Shown here: in pieces, positions 9,968 to 22,043 of the stretch
Position numbering within the stretch: the first letter of the stretch is position 1
Layout: each line of letters begins with the position of its first letter
NCBI GenBank assembly: GCA_022592445.1
Contig: JABYQR010000108.1
Location: 1 to 64,000, forward strand
Length of the DNA: 64,000 bases
Source of the DNA: Cytidiella melzeri
Taxonomy: Eukaryota > Basidiomycota > Agaricomycetes > Polyporales > Irpicaceae
Direction of reading: 5' to 3'
Made by a program: the position numbers and the translations under genes
The notes under the pieces: model-generated
Told to the model about the DNA's origin: nothing
Database searches by the model: none
Seen by the model: the letters and a program-made list of their open reading frames with translations, nothing else

Positions 9968-12550
9968 ATGTTAATGAGAGCAAGCTTCCGCAATTTAGCG
10001 CGGATCACCCTGCCATGCATCAAACGCTATATTTCTGGGATGCAGCAACAACCAACACGTACTACCGCTCTATTCAAGGACCTAGTGCAGCTTCCAGGGA
10101 ACTCAGAGCTAAGACTCGTTAAGATGATGGCCACAAAGCGGCCAACACAAATCGCTGAAATACTGGAACTAGAGCACCAGCCACCACACGTTCGACGGCT
10201 TTGGGAGGATGTACTGGCAGCTCGCGGCTTCGCTGATATCCTCCTGGTGTTGAAGACAGTAGGCTTCGAGGCATCCGAAAGTGTCGGTGACATAGCCTGC
10301 AATACTCAGTCGTCTCGACAAATATTCACCCTGCTAGTGCTACACATCTTCCTCAACAGAGCGAATACGCCGGGACAGCTTATACAGGCCCTCATGGTCC
10401 TTCAGGACCATCTTCCAACAGCACCTTTGTCGCTGCAACCCGTCCTCATTATTGTAGCGGTGGCCAAACTAGCGGAGCTGCGCTTGATAGCGACGCTACG
10501 TCGCTTGGTCCAAGATTTTCAGGAACTACAAGCAACTACTGCAGCGCACTATCGAATCATTCTTCGAGCTTTGTCGCTGGCCCCGAAGAGCAAAGAAACC
10601 AGTGCTCTTGCCACGGAGCTTTTTTCCACGATGACGGTAAAGGGATATGCTCTGCGTCACGCCAACGTCTACCATGCACTTCTGCGTCCGTCTTTCCTCA
10701 CTCTGGACGTCGCGGAGGGCATTGAGCAGAAAATGGCAGCTGATCGTATGAAGCCTGAGGTGCATTACCTTCTGGCCTTGTTCCGTCTTATGGTCAAACG
10801 GGGATTCAGGAGACGAGCTTCGCGCTATATGAGCTCGTTGGACTCTGCATCTCGGTCATCAGTCTCGCCGAGACATGCATCTCGCCTCGCACACCCGAAG
10901 AGGTCTGCCAAATGGCAACATCTGTACATCGCTGCTTATCGAGACACTGCTGCAGCATATCGCTACATCAAGCAGATGCCGACGAAGCGCTCATCCGCAG
11001 ACGCGACTCCCTCGTCACCAACGAACACTCTCTTGCCCGCCAGGCTATCACAAAGTAGAAGATCAATGACTGGTCGTAATTTTGGAAGAGCCGCTCCTGA
11101 TGATGATTTGCAGTTGCAGCACGGTCTTGAGTTCCCGACCCCTGCAGATGCGCAGCACTACACCACTCCATCCATACGTTCAGACGCTCCGCCTGTTCCT
11201 CCTGAATGGCTTTCTGTCCTCCAAGTAGCAGGAAAGGACGCAAAACTTTCCGCCCGTGCACTAATCTTGATTTTTCGCAAGGGAGGCAGGCAATACTTGT
11301 ATACCTTATCCGCATACGAAATCCTCATCCGCGGCTTGTTGCGCAAGCAGGACTTTACGCGTGCCGCTGCAGTATGGCATGAGCTTCACAATCAGGGTTG
11401 GGCTTTGGGAAGAAGATCATTGGGGATTGGGGTTCGCGCGCTTGCGTCGGCTGGCCAATGCCACAAAGCGTTTGCCCTTCTTGAGGAAGCTCATGCCGGG
11501 TATGAGGCGCGTACGCTAGTTACCGAGATCAGTGGCAAGTCTCAAATCAAGTCGAAACCGGTGAGCGTTGAAGGCATCAACCATTTCATGGTGGCGCTAC
11601 GACACCGAGGGCGACCCGACGCCATTTTCTCGCTGTGGGATGCGATGGAGGTGCTGTACGGCCTCGCACCGGACGTTTACACCCTCAACATTATGCTTGG
11701 GGCGGCGCGTTGGTCGCGGAAGTACGATCAGAGTCTAAAGGGAGCCTTCCGCAGTGTTTTGTCTGGTTTTGGACTGAGTCGTGCGCGGTGGGTGCTGCCA
11801 GCTGCACGGAATACTGCTACCGCAGAGGAGAATAGGAAGGAGGTCGCCTCGTATATCGCAGCTATGCTGGACCCTGAAAGGTCTCACAATGTGACCGGAC
11901 AATGGGGCTCCGAGGCTGCTTCTCGCGCAGCACTCCGCATCGCTGTACAAATGTTCCTAGGAAATTGGCCACATCTCAAGTCACTTCGCCCTCCTGTGCG
12001 CGCCATCCGGAAAGCAGGAAGCGATCCTGCCTTGTCGCCTCTTAGTGACCTGTTCCATAGTCTATCCCAAGATCCTTCGGACGGTATTCCTCCCCTCACA
12101 ATCCTGCTTCGCCTCCTTCCCGAAAACATTCCACCATATCCATACCCGTACATCTATCCGACCGATTTCACATTTCGGGCTTTCCTCGATTTACTTGCCT
12201 GTGAGTCCTTGCACACCGAGATTCCGGTAGCTTTAACGTGGATGAGAGCCCTCGGTGTATGGCCATCCAAGACCACCTTGGCAACCGCCTTGGTGCACTG
12301 GGGAGAGGTCAGCATGGATGCGCCTCTCATCGAGAGGTTCAAAGGCGGCCCAGCTCGAAGCCCGTACTCGATGCTGATGGCTTGGATGAAGAGTTGGGTT
12401 GGAGAGGAACATATGCCTACGCGTGTGGAGATGATGGACGAGATGGCGAGGCTGGCGTTCTATAGACATGCCCGTTACGACGATAGAAGAGGCTTTATTC
12501 TTATGGACTCGAGCGGTCAACCGATGAAACGTGGTCAGCGCCGGCGATGA
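9968..12550 (+). CDS. PPR-like (pentatricopeptide repeat) mitochondrial protein, 860 aa
   Basis: A single uninterrupted exon encodes 860 residues, unusual among the heavily split genes around it. The N-terminus (MLMRASFRNLARITLPCIKR) is rich in Arg and Ser and lacks acids, as expected for a mitochondrial presequence. The body is alpha-helical with degenerate 35-residue units typical of PPR proteins, for example YEILIRGLLRKQDFTRAAAV followed by WHELHNQGW, and GINHFMVALRHRGRPDAIFS followed by PDVYTLNIMLGAARW. The C-terminus is basic (MKRGQRRR). Family members bind organellar RNA to aid maturation or translation. The specific target cannot be read from sequence. The start could also be the Met at codon 3. 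Confidence 0.72.
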   Translation: MLMRASFRNLARITLPCIKRYISGMQQQPTRTTALFKDLVQLPGNSELRLVKMMATKRPTQIAEILELEHQPPHVRRLWEDVLAARGFADILLVLKTVGFEASESVGDIACNTQSSRQIFTLLVLHIFLNRANTPGQLIQALMVLQDHLPTAPLSLQPVLIIVAVAKLAELRLIATLRRLVQDFQELQATTAAHYRIILRALSLAPKSKETSALATELFSTMTVKGYALRHANVYHALLRPSFLTLDVAEGIEQKMAADRMKPEVHYLLALFRLMVKRGFRRRASRYMSSLDSASRSSVSPRHASRLAHPKRSAKWQHLYIAAYRDTAAAYRYIKQMPTKRSSADATPSSPTNTLLPARLSQSRRSMTGRNFGRAAPDDDLQLQHGLEFPTPADAQHYTTPSIRSDAPPVPPEWLSVLQVAGKDAKLSARALILIFRKGGRQYLYTLSAYEILIRGLLRKQDFTRAAAVWHELHNQGWALGRRSLGIGVRALASAGQCHKAFALLEEAHAGYEARTLVTEISGKSQIKSKPVSVEGINHFMVALRHRGRPDAIFSLWDAMEVLYGLAPDVYTLNIMLGAARWSRKYDQSLKGAFRSVLSGFGLSRARWVLPAARNTATAEENRKEVASYIAAMLDPERSHNVTGQWGSEAASRAALRIAVQMFLGNWPHLKSLRPPVRAIRKAGSDPALSPLSDLFHSLSQDPSDGIPPLTILLRLLPENIPPYPYPYIYPTDFTFRAFLDLLACESLHTEIPVALTWMRALGVWPSKTTLATALVHWGEVSMDAPLIERFKGGPARSPYSMLMAWMKSWVGEEHMPTRVEMMDEMARLAFYRHARYDDRRGFILMDSSGQPMKRGQRRR

Positions 12551-12930
12551 GAGGAATATTATCTGCTTTGTCTGCACTGCGAGTGTGTTCGGCATACATA
12601 CGAAGTAATTTTGACTATTAGCGGCTACTTACAGTCAGTCTTGAGGAATATTCCTCTTTGCATGCACATGCATGGTTTGACGGCGTGATGCGTGATATAG
12701 TGACATGTTTGTAACATGTTACCGATTGCGTCACGCAGATATCATGTCTATAATCCTTTACCACCACTTTAGTAACAGGCAACACCGCAAATTCCAGCTT
12801 CTGGACGTGTTCACGACTTTTCCGCAGGCTGGAGGCTCCTCTGATATTGTGCATTCAAGCTGCGCTGATTGGAATGACCGACTAATCCTCAGCCATTGGC
12901 CCTTCACGCTTTTCCTGACGACCACCTGTA
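12551..12930. other. Intergenic, promoter of the RasGEF gene
   Basis: No gene seen. It separates the PPR-like stop from the RasGEF start codon, both on the plus strand. Confidence 0.4.
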
Positions 12931-15900
12931 ATGACTGAACAAACCATTCAAATTGACGAAGCTGAAGAGGATGAGTCTCATTTATCGACACCTATCGTGT
13001 CCTACCAGGCTATCTTATCAAGCGATGGTGCGGAGGAGCACGACGATGACACCGAGGTCACCCAATCATCCGTTGTGGGCTATGGTCAGCCTGTGAAGGA
13101 GGATGCAACAAATACAGACCCGCGTGTTATCACTCTCCCTGTTCCCAGCTCTTCTCAATCGGAAGGCCAGTCTACAGATGCGTTACCCGCAGGGCACCCG
13201 ACTACGATGTCGGTCTCTTTGGACAGTCTGCCTGCAGAAGCCGCAGCAGCTGATATCACTATTGGCAGTATGTCCTTCAGTTGTTTCCCTGTGCTTTGCT
13301 GACATGTCGCTGTAGTGGAGTCCCGCTTTGTGGAGACCTCGTCTGGAACGGTCGCACGAGAGCTGAAACGACTGTACGACCAGCACATAGGGGCCGGGAA
13401 AGATGCATCTGTTCGTTCGCCATTCGTGATCACGTCGTTCACAAATCAGCACGGAAAACAGATGTATCGCGTTGGGTGAGTCGGTCGATTTTTACCACTA
13501 CGAGCACAATATGACCGGATCTCGTAGTCGTCGAGATATGGACAGAGCACCCCGCGGTGATACGGACGATCTAGACCTTGGAACATCACGAGTTCAATCG
13601 ACGAGTGCAGAGAGCATAGCTTCAGGCTCTCTAGTCCACACGAAACGCCGGTCGCGGTACTCTTTCTTCAAGAATGGTCCTACGCAACCGACGCCCAAAA
13701 CCTCAATTGTGCAAGACGAACATCATTCCCCTCCCAGTCGCAGGTTGCGAAAGACTCGGTCGATTCCCAATATGGCTTCTTTGCCTGACTCTGATCCAGC
13801 GGCATCTCCTATCACACCTACTCATATCACTGGACGGCCTCACGCCCATAGCGTCTCCAGTGTAGACGCTTTTCGGCCTGCTTCTCTTCCCCCACCTGCA
13901 ATGGACCCGATGGTTCAGGCTGGCCCACCGGACGTTTTTGCATCTGTGATGGCATGGAATACTATGCCTGTCTCTCCTCTCAGCTCCGGGTCTGGATTGC
14001 GTTCGACGCGAAGCTTTTACGACCAACCTAGCCACGAGCGCTCATCCGATACTATCCAACATCCATTCGGCCGTGGGATTATGTTCGACTCGCCTATACG
14101 AACTTCTCCTTCGCATTTGACCTCACCTCCGGTTTTACGCGAAATGCAATCGTTCGAGTCGGGCCTGACTGCACGTGCAGAGCCGTCATCAAAATCTACT
14201 CGTCTGGGCAATCGGCGTGGACGTCTCTCTGACGACAGTATAACAATCACCGGAGAGGCCTTCCTAGAAGAGTTGGGACCGGTTGGTGAGCCTCAGCCAG
14301 CTGCCGACTTACACACAGAAACGGTTTATTCGCGGTTCTCTACCGACCTGTTCGATGTCCTGCAAAATTACAAAGGTTTGCCCGTGCTTGATAAAGTTGC
14401 AGATATCCCTGATCCGCCTACCATCAAATTGTCGCTGAAAGCAGACGACAATGCCGTGCCACGCGATGACCCGCGATTTGTGATTTGGGGCGAAGTCGAG
14501 GGAGAAGACGTTGAGAACACATCAGCTTCACGAAGTGCCACGGATTTGGCGTCGGTCCACTCATCACTTTCCCGCAGGAAAAGCACAAGAGAGCGACAGA
14601 GCGCAGCCATAATGGATCATCCGACTATCCAAACTCCATCAAGCGAAAGTCCGAAGCGGGTCCTGGTTGCGGCAACCATCGAGCGGTGGATTGCTCAACT
14701 GACCAGCGAGCTCAATTACGACGAACTGCTCATATTCTTCCTGACCTACCGCACCTACGTCAGTGCTCTGGACCTGGGACATCTTCTAATCTGTCGATTT
14801 CATTGGGCCCTGGGGACTCCACACTCTCCGCAAGACGATATGGTGCGGCGGATTGTTCGCGCAAGGACCTTCATAGCCATTCGCTATTGGCTGTTAACCT
14901 TCTTCAGCGCCGACTTTGTCCCCAATCGTGATCTTCGACTGTTATTTACGGAATGGCTAAATGCCCTTCGCAAAGATCCTGTGCTGTTACGGCACAAGGA
15001 TGCATTGGTAAGCAGTGCTTTCAGTTGATAAGTGGCGATACCTGAACTCGTCTTCAGAGCATTGTGCAGAAATTGCGGAAGGTTGCCATGGACTGCAAGG
15101 ATGGATACACGCGGGGGCTGAGCGCCAGGAAACAATCTGTAGAGAAGACCAATTTACCTTCTGCGGCTTCGGTCGATTTCTCACAAGGAGACTTTGCGGA
15201 AAATCTAAGGAAGGCTGTCGGCAAAGGCGACGATGACGCTGATATCGACCTTGATTTCGTCGACGTCCAAGGGCCTGGCGTCGGGTCCGCTTTGGACTTG
15301 GGTACATCTCCAAGTGGCAATCCTGCAACTGCAGTCGACTTAGCCATGATGCGCCAGCCGCTGCATCTCAGGTATCTGCAACTGGGAGTGCAGAACGCTA
15401 TATCTGCTGATGCAGATAGCCTTCAACGTCAGCTTTCACTCCCTGTACCGCACGGTGCTCTTTCTAGGGCAGTCGTCAATGCCATTGGACGTTTGGGTCG
15501 GTGGAAGCGTGTTCTAAATTACAGGACGATAAACGCACTCGGCGCACCCAATCGACCACCTTTGGGCTTTGGGAGTGCATGTATAGATGCTTCATCCTTC
15601 GACATCGATGGAAACGAAACGGGGGATCTTCTGCTGGAAAGAGGTGGTGTAGAGAAATACTTGAAGATGCTTGAGACTCAATCAGCGCGTCGGCCGCCTC
15701 CTGGGAGGTCTTTGATCCATGCTCTCTCTGTCCCTCCTCCGCTTGGACTGGTCCCGGGTATTGTCTCCGCCTCCTCCGCCTCTGCAACATCGTCTACACT
15801 GTCTGGTACGTCGTTGGAGCCATTGACCGAAACTCCCGATGAAAGCACCAGCGACGAATCACGTCAGCTATCAGCAGAGAAGGGGCGTGCACCATCCGCC

Positions 15901-17949
15901 CGCTCATCTGGAGAGATAGAGTCCGTCCAGTTCCGGCATTCCTTTTCAGATACCGCGTCAACCACTAAGTCCCCGAGGGGAGTCGATGTTGTCTCAATCG
16001 ACGATTTGGACCTTTCCGATTTATCGACCGAGGATCTGCACGCTTCGCCCCCGCACGCTGGACTGAGGAAGATGGCTCGCCGTCTCCCGAACCGTCGAGA
16101 CTTCGAGCTCGTGCGTCGCTCCACCGACAGCGTATCTTCAATGGGTCTTCACACAAACACAGGACACGAATCCATCCTGTCTGCGGGTTCATCCGTGACG
16201 TCATCTGTTTCTGTTGGCCTTGATACAGGAGGGGGACCGATTCATGGTTGGCAAATGAACGCTCTCGTCGATTCACTAAGCGACGATGAAGAACCGGGCG
16301 ACGTGGAAGCAGCCTTGCGACGATTGGAAGGTCAGATTAGCCGCGATAAGCAGAAGCAGAAGCAATCTAAGGTCGATGCGTGGGTCCGTTCGATCAACCG
16401 ACAGCAGCCAATGGACAGCCGATTGGACGCTGAGTTGCAGCGGTATTCCTCGGATGAAGAGGACTATGGAGAAGTACAAAGTAGCCTTCGCGGCGACAGA
16501 CTAGGACAAGCACCGGATTCACGTGCAAGTTCTAGAAGCTCTGTTAGTTCGGCTATGTCTCCGACCTCTCCCGTGGCTCCTGTCGAAGTTTTAGGTCCCG
16601 CCGTACCTCCTGGTCTAGGAGATGCGCTGAGTGTAACAAAAGTAGCCAATTCTGTGCCAGGCACAGACTCTACAGAACACTTCCCACCGCTTTCGCAGGC
16701 TATTACCAGTCCTAGTGCCGCAGACCACCCTTCTGTCATACTTCCGAAGCCTTTGGCGTTAAGCTCAGGTGGTGGTACATTTGTGATGCCGGAGAAGAAC
16801 TTAAAGAGGCATCGTTCATTCGTCCTTCAGTGCAGGTCAGAAGACATCGTGCAGACCTTTTCCATTATCGACCGCGAGCTGTTTCTTAGCCTCAAGTTCG
16901 AGGAACTCATTTCGGCAGAATGGATGTCTTCCACGGCGGATTACAATGTTCTCGACTGGCACCAGTTTATACGCGAACGCCACGAGATGAAGGTTGAGCG
17001 CCACCTGACGGTCCCAGCTCTGACGGTCATCCGCAGTCGCTTCAACCTCGTCGCAAACTTTGTTGCATCCGAGATCGTACTCACTCATCCGACTGAACGT
17101 CCGGTGTTGTATGCTAAATTTGGGCGCATTGCTTGGGTAAGTGCAAGGCTAGAGCTCGAAGATGCAGCGTAACAGCAATGTTTCATTATAGAAAGCGTAT
17201 AACTTGAGGAACTATCACCTCGTAGTTGCGGTATTCGCTGGACTGGACAGTGTATGGGCTCAGAAGGCCATGAAGCAGACACAAGCAAAAAAGCCTGGGA
17301 TATGGAAGTCCCGCGTGCTTCGTAATCTCCGCACCTGGGCTACCAGTAAGGATGATTTCATCTACATCCGTCAGGCCGTGGATGCATTGGCCGAAGCGAG
17401 GTCGCAAACCGTCTCATCACCTGAGCCATCTCTAGCTGGCGCTGAGTCCCAACCTGCCACGTCCAGAGGGCGCGCGGCTTCTGAAGGGAAGCCGCCAGCA
17501 CCACCATCTTGTGTACCTTTCTTCGGTGTGTAATTATGCTTCTTCACTATGTATGTCAGCGCTGATCTATGACCCCGGGCATTGCAGGAATTTACCTGTC
17601 TCAGCTCCATCGTTTCAATTCTCTTCCTGATTTGATTGATCCCACGGCTCCGCACGAGCCGGTAGGCATGGACTTAGAGACGGGCGCTCTGGATTCTCCC
17701 GCTCATCCTGAAGTGTTCTCTTATCTTGCCCCGCTTCCGCCATCTGTACAACTGGAGCCGTTGATCAACGTGCACAAGCAGCGTCTCATCGCAACTGTCG
17801 TCAAATCTTTCGTCACGGCGCAGCACCTCGCAACCAAGGTAGAATATGAGCCGGACAGGAAGTTGTTCCAGAAATGTCTCAGGCTGCGAGGACTTGAGCC
17901 TCACACGCTGCAACGTCTCCTCGCCCTATACTCTGGTTGGGAGTCATAA
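12931..17949 (+). CDS. Lte1-type Ras-superfamily guanine nucleotide exchange factor, 1583 aa
   Basis: Six exons (12931-13267, 13316-13475, 13528-15007, 15058-17136, 17192-17525, 17588-17949) give 4752 nt. A RasGEF N-terminal module lies near residues 545-650 (ATIERWIAQLTSELNYDELL, then FFLTYRTYVSALDLGHLL). A catalytic Cdc25-type domain fills about residues 1250-1583 (LSLKFEELISAEW, NLVANFVASEIVL, CVPFFGIYLSQLHRF). Some 600 mostly disordered, Ser-rich residues separate the two. That wide spacing is the layout of yeast Lte1, which promotes mitotic exit through Tem1, rather than of compact Cdc25/Sos proteins. By analogy it would act on a Ras-like GTPase at the cortex in cell-cycle or polarity control. 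The GTPase partner is inference. Confidence 0.85.
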
Positions 17950-18639
17950 TTTTGTTCCACGAACTCAGGCGAACCACATGGTCTTACTTTATTGGGCTTT
18001 CTGGGCATTGGCTGCTGTCATATACTCATACCATCTTCGACTAGTCCGGGCTCATAGACTGTACACGGAAAGGATATCGATTATTCCTGCGAATGAAATT
18101 AATGTGTTATATCTGTTGATTTATGATGGGACTCACTCGTCTGCATCCAGGAAACGAATGCACGAGCATCGTTTTGTCTATATATGAGCTGCTTTCACAC
18201 CTCTTGTCGTTTTCAATCCTAGTCATCTTTGCTTGGCCCACTTGCCCACAGTAGGCTTCACCTCCAACGTCTGAATTGCCGCTATCAGTGCCCCGCATGT
18301 CGGAGATCTCATCGCGGTAAAGTCCAGAATGTATGGGTACACAGCTTGTCGCTGTCATATTGCATAACCTTCGGCTTTCTATGTAGAAGTGAGTTACTCA
18401 AATTTTGCGATGAGGCTGTACTTGTACTACTTCGCCTCTTGTTCTTTCATACCCATTTATGGTCATGCACCTATGGGCGCCAGAAGAGCGCTTGTGCAGG
18501 CTGAAGCCAATTAAGATCTTAGCCGAATTACATGCTGTGTCCTACTTCCACCACTACCTGTACACGCTCTCTCATATAACTACTACGCCGCTAGTGCCAT
18601 AGAGCCAAGGATTCGAACTCAAGCTGAACACTTCCAATC
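17950..18639. other. Intergenic, no gene seen
   Basis: Short open stretches only. A GGATTCGAAC word near 18609 resembles a T-arm on the minus strand, but its stem does not pair, so it is not called as a tRNA. Confidence 0.4.
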
Positions 18640-20391
18640 ATGGCGCAACCATGGGTCCCCACGGTCGATGACCTTCGAGTATGCAAGCATTCGTATAACG
18701 TACGACAACATCTGAGTCAGATATAGGTCAAACTATGTTATATATGCAGAGAGGAGGAACAGCATGGTCGTACGTCCATAGTGGATTTTCTCAGCGCAGC
18801 TCTCATCCTCTCTCTATACAGAGCATCCGCAGCCACCAGCAGTATGGGTGCATCCATGCAACTGTACGTTGGTCGCACATGAGAAGTGCCTTTTAAACTG
18901 GATACAGTCCTCTCAGGAAGAGCCAGCACGGAAGGACAAGGCACTCAAGTGCCCACAGTGCTCGGCGACATACGAGCTGGAAAGCAATAATCCCAGGATT
19001 CTGAAACTCCTGAACAACCTCAATGGAACGGTGACGCTAGCTGGAAAGGTCGTATTTGCTTGTAGTATTGCCGGCGCGGTGGCTGCGTGTGGCTTTGGTA
19101 CGTCCTCTATGTTTAAGGCCGCTGTCCATGCTCAGCGTGCTTCAGGCTTGTATATTGTCATGACTTCTTATGGTGCACATGCTGTTCAAGATTTCCTTGG
19201 TAGGGAAATGTGAGTCCAGGGGAAATCGACTGCTATTCCTCCTCGTTGACCGCTGTTGCTGCTGTAGGTATGAGACACTGCTGTCAGACGATCCTTCCCG
19301 TTGGCCCTGGCACGCCTACGCGAACCTTCCACTAGTACCAGTCTCCCTCATTCTCTCCCGCACCAAATACGTGAACACAATGCCGCTCATCTCTCTCTTC
19401 TATTGTTGGACGACAACCAATCCCCCTGCTTTGCCTGGTGGTCCAATTTGGAGACGACCACTGGATCAATATCCCTTCCAACCGGTTCTGACATGGCCAC
19501 CATCACCAGCAATGGTTACGGTGATGCTCCCAGTGATATCGCGAGTATATCGTAGAGCAATACAACGCCTCGAGCACTGGGCAATGGGTATACCTTCTGC
19601 CCCCGAGCGACGCATCGGTCGGATAGAGCTCGCGCTGGCAGACGGCGGACCCCTAAATGTGCGGATTGCTGCGAATTTTATGGATGACGGGGATGCTGGA
19701 GAAGGAGAACATGCAGCTGGGGCCGCTGCCAGAGATCAAGGTCAGCAACAAGAGGCTGGCGCGCCGGTCCAGGACCCTGCCGCTGCCGCAGCGGAGACCG
19801 TTCGCATTTCGGGCTCGTCCCTTGGAAGATTTATAGGTGGTGCGCTGTTGATTCCCAAAATCGCAAACGTCATGGGAACCCTCTTGTACCATCTATCAAT
19901 GCATTCCCTACTGCTGCGGAAGTTTCTGGCAATTCGAAGACCTTTGAACACCCGTCGTGCACCGTCGTTCTGGACTCTCCTGGATTTCTACCCCCCGAGA
20001 TCTGGTACCGGTACATGGAGTCAAGCCGGATATGGGGCAAGAGTGGGGCTGAATGTGTTACTCGCTGGTACAAAGACTTGGGCGGAAGCTGATCCGGTCT
20101 GGTAAGTTGTCGAATTTTCATTCCGGCAAGGTGTCAAGTAACACTCTTTCTTACGCCAGGTGGCGTAACTCTGTTGGGTTAGGTGTGTTTATGCTGGTCA
20201 GTGTTTCGTTGTGTGATATTGGGAGACATGACTTACCTTCGCATCATTAGGCAAGAGATTGCCTACGTATCCTTCATCTTTCTCTTGCAAAGAAGGAGAT
20301 TGAGACGCGGCGGGTGAAGAGTCGATCCTTCGCAGGCATCGATTTGAAGGAGCTGGACGTCATCATCCCTACTCCCCCACCAACTCAATGA
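18640..20391 (+). CDS. RING-CH (RINGv) zinc-finger membrane protein, likely E3 ubiquitin ligase, 493 aa
   Basis: Exons 18640-18678, 18727-18769, 18822-19209, 19268-20101, 20160-20196 and 20251-20391 sum to 1482 nt. Near the N-terminus LCYICREEEQ, VHPCNCTLVAHEKCLLNW and LKCPQCSATYE supply the C4HC3 ligands of a RING-CH finger, the module of MARCH-type E3 ligases. Hydrophobic segments follow (LAGKVVFACSIAGAVAACGF; PLVPVSLIL; FIGGALLIPKIANVMGTLLY), so the protein is probably embedded in an endomembrane with the finger in the cytosol. An acidic/Gln-Ala-rich loop (DGDAGEGEHAAGAAARDQGQ) lies between. The C-terminus is basic and ends in TPPPTQ. Substrates are unknown. Confidence 0.82.
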
Positions 20392-21367
20392 GTCTATCGC
20401 CCTTATGGGGTGCGCATTCACTGGATGTCGTGTTTACTATCAATTTATGATTCTTCACCGCTCATTCATGTGGATCACTACCTTTCCCGCGCTTGGAATG
20501 GCAAAGAAGGTATTGTTACATCTTCTGAACGCAGGTTCGGTCCTTTCTTTATCACTGATATCGAAGTGGGGTTATGCGGGGAGAAGCGGTCGTGCCAGCC
20601 ATTTCCTGCACAGCAACACGGAATATCCACTTTTTCTCAAACATTTTGCGGAAAGTTGGAAATTAACCGGAAGGTAACTCACCCCGATGTCCTGATTTTC
20701 GTTATCATTTCGCGTACTAGCTGACTTTCATAACGCACCGCTCCCAGCATATTGTAGGATGCTCCATTCATCGGTATACCCGAAAGTGATAAGTGGAAAC
20801 CTGGCTTCGCGGGACAGCGGCGGCCTAACATTAGCGACTGATGAGTGCTGCCTATGGCCTTCTTGAATAGTGCTATTTGGCCTCTGGGCTCACACCGTCA
20901 TTGCTGTTCCGCCCTTTTCGCAGTCCAGATGGACTCCTTAGATTGGCAGCTTTCGTGAGGGTCGCAATTTACAACGTCCCATGGAGTAAATTTGGCCTCT
21001 CTCACCTCTACGCTGAGCAGCGCCGCAACCAGGCAGCTCCATACAGCGACGACCACTCTGAGGAGTATGCTGTATATTCCATCTCCGCCATGCTCTGTTT
21101 TCAGGTAGACCAGGCTACGACCGTGATAATTTTGATCGCAAGCCGAAGGAATCGTTACACACCAACATTGAATATATCCGGTGAGGAGTGCGGTGCAGGT
21201 GACAGGACAGTTCATCGGCCATAAGCAATGTAAGCCAGCCTAACATTGTTCAACGTGTGTAACAGAAGTATGAGACATGTTGTTTACAGATGCAAATAGA
21301 TGACGATTTATTCGGTGATGGGAGAGGGCGATGGTCAGGACATGTACGTTCTTCAAAAGTCGCAACT
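20392..21367. other. Intergenic, short open stretches only
   Basis: Open runs at 20405-20724 (plus) and 20898-21215 (minus, with a hydrophobic segment) do not form a splice-supported gene. I see no copy of the WPGY family here. Confidence 0.4.
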
Positions 21368-22043
21368 TCAAATTCGATAGTACAACACTGGCTGCCAGCT
21401 CCCTGTATGGACATGACGAAGCTCGAGGAGATACAACTTCTCAAAAGGAATGTTGCGAATGCTCCAACTGCGGTCTCTGCATATCTCAGAGGCCATGTCC
21501 TGTCAGAAGACGGCGTCAACCATATATCGGCGACGTAGAGGTACACACGTACGTGATAGAAGTGCTGTATATGCTTAGCCATAGTATACGCAAGTTCTTC
21601 CATGGTATACCCAGTGGCTTGAGCAGTGTGGTGTTGTATGGAAATGCTCGTGTACTGCCAGTCGTTGTATCCAGGCCACTAAGATACAGTAATATTAGCC
21701 GGTCCGTAGTATTAGTATCAGAGTGGCAACTGACCAAGATCCGCAAGGCTGTCCGGCCACTCCTTCGACTGACTGCCGGGGCGAAGTTGCGGTTATCGAG
21801 GTATGGCAGGGAGCCTTGCATCGCATCCACCAAACGGACGCCAGGAGTACCGTGGGCATAAAAGCGAATGGGAGGGAGGGGTTCGTAAACCGTCGGTGCT
21901 TCGTAGACCTGCTGGGGGACAATAAATCCGCAACTGGCGGCATAACCGAGATCTGGGTCGGTGAAGGTGTGGAATCGCGTCTAGTAGTAGTCCGGGATGG
22001 TTAACATTAAGCAGAAGATGAGACAGCGCAGGAGCCTCACCAT
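21368..22043 (-). CDS. WPGY-family protein A1, stand-alone copy, 168 aa
   Basis: Exons 22041-22043 (the ATG alone), 21735-21980, 21553-21678 and 21368-21499 sum to 507 nt. The first half carries FIVPQQVYEAPTVYEP and IRFYAHGTPGVRLVDAMQ. The second half begins WPGYNDWQYTSISIQHH, contains a helix ending MAKHIQHFYH, and closes with IPFEKLYLLELRHVHTGSWQ. The same order of motifs and the same two phase-0 introns (before WPGY and after the helix) recur in A2, A3, A4, B1, B2 and B3 in this window. There is no signal peptide or membrane segment. I know no function for the family, which appears in fungal genomes as uncharacterised proteins. Start choice follows A3, which also has a one-codon first exon. 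Confidence 0.7.

Noticed and set aside
13155..17655. Several minus-strand open frames of 80-115 codons across the RasGEF gene
   Set aside because: They overlap well-supported RasGEF exons and have no domain content.
18600..18660. tRNA-like T-arm word GGATTCGAAC
   Set aside because: The surrounding bases cannot form the T stem or an acceptor stem, and no anticodon arm is found. The second half of this stretch is the start of the RING-CH gene.
21331..21861. 176-codon plus-strand open frame
   Set aside because: It lies antisense across the A1 gene, which has splice signals and family motifs on the minus strand.
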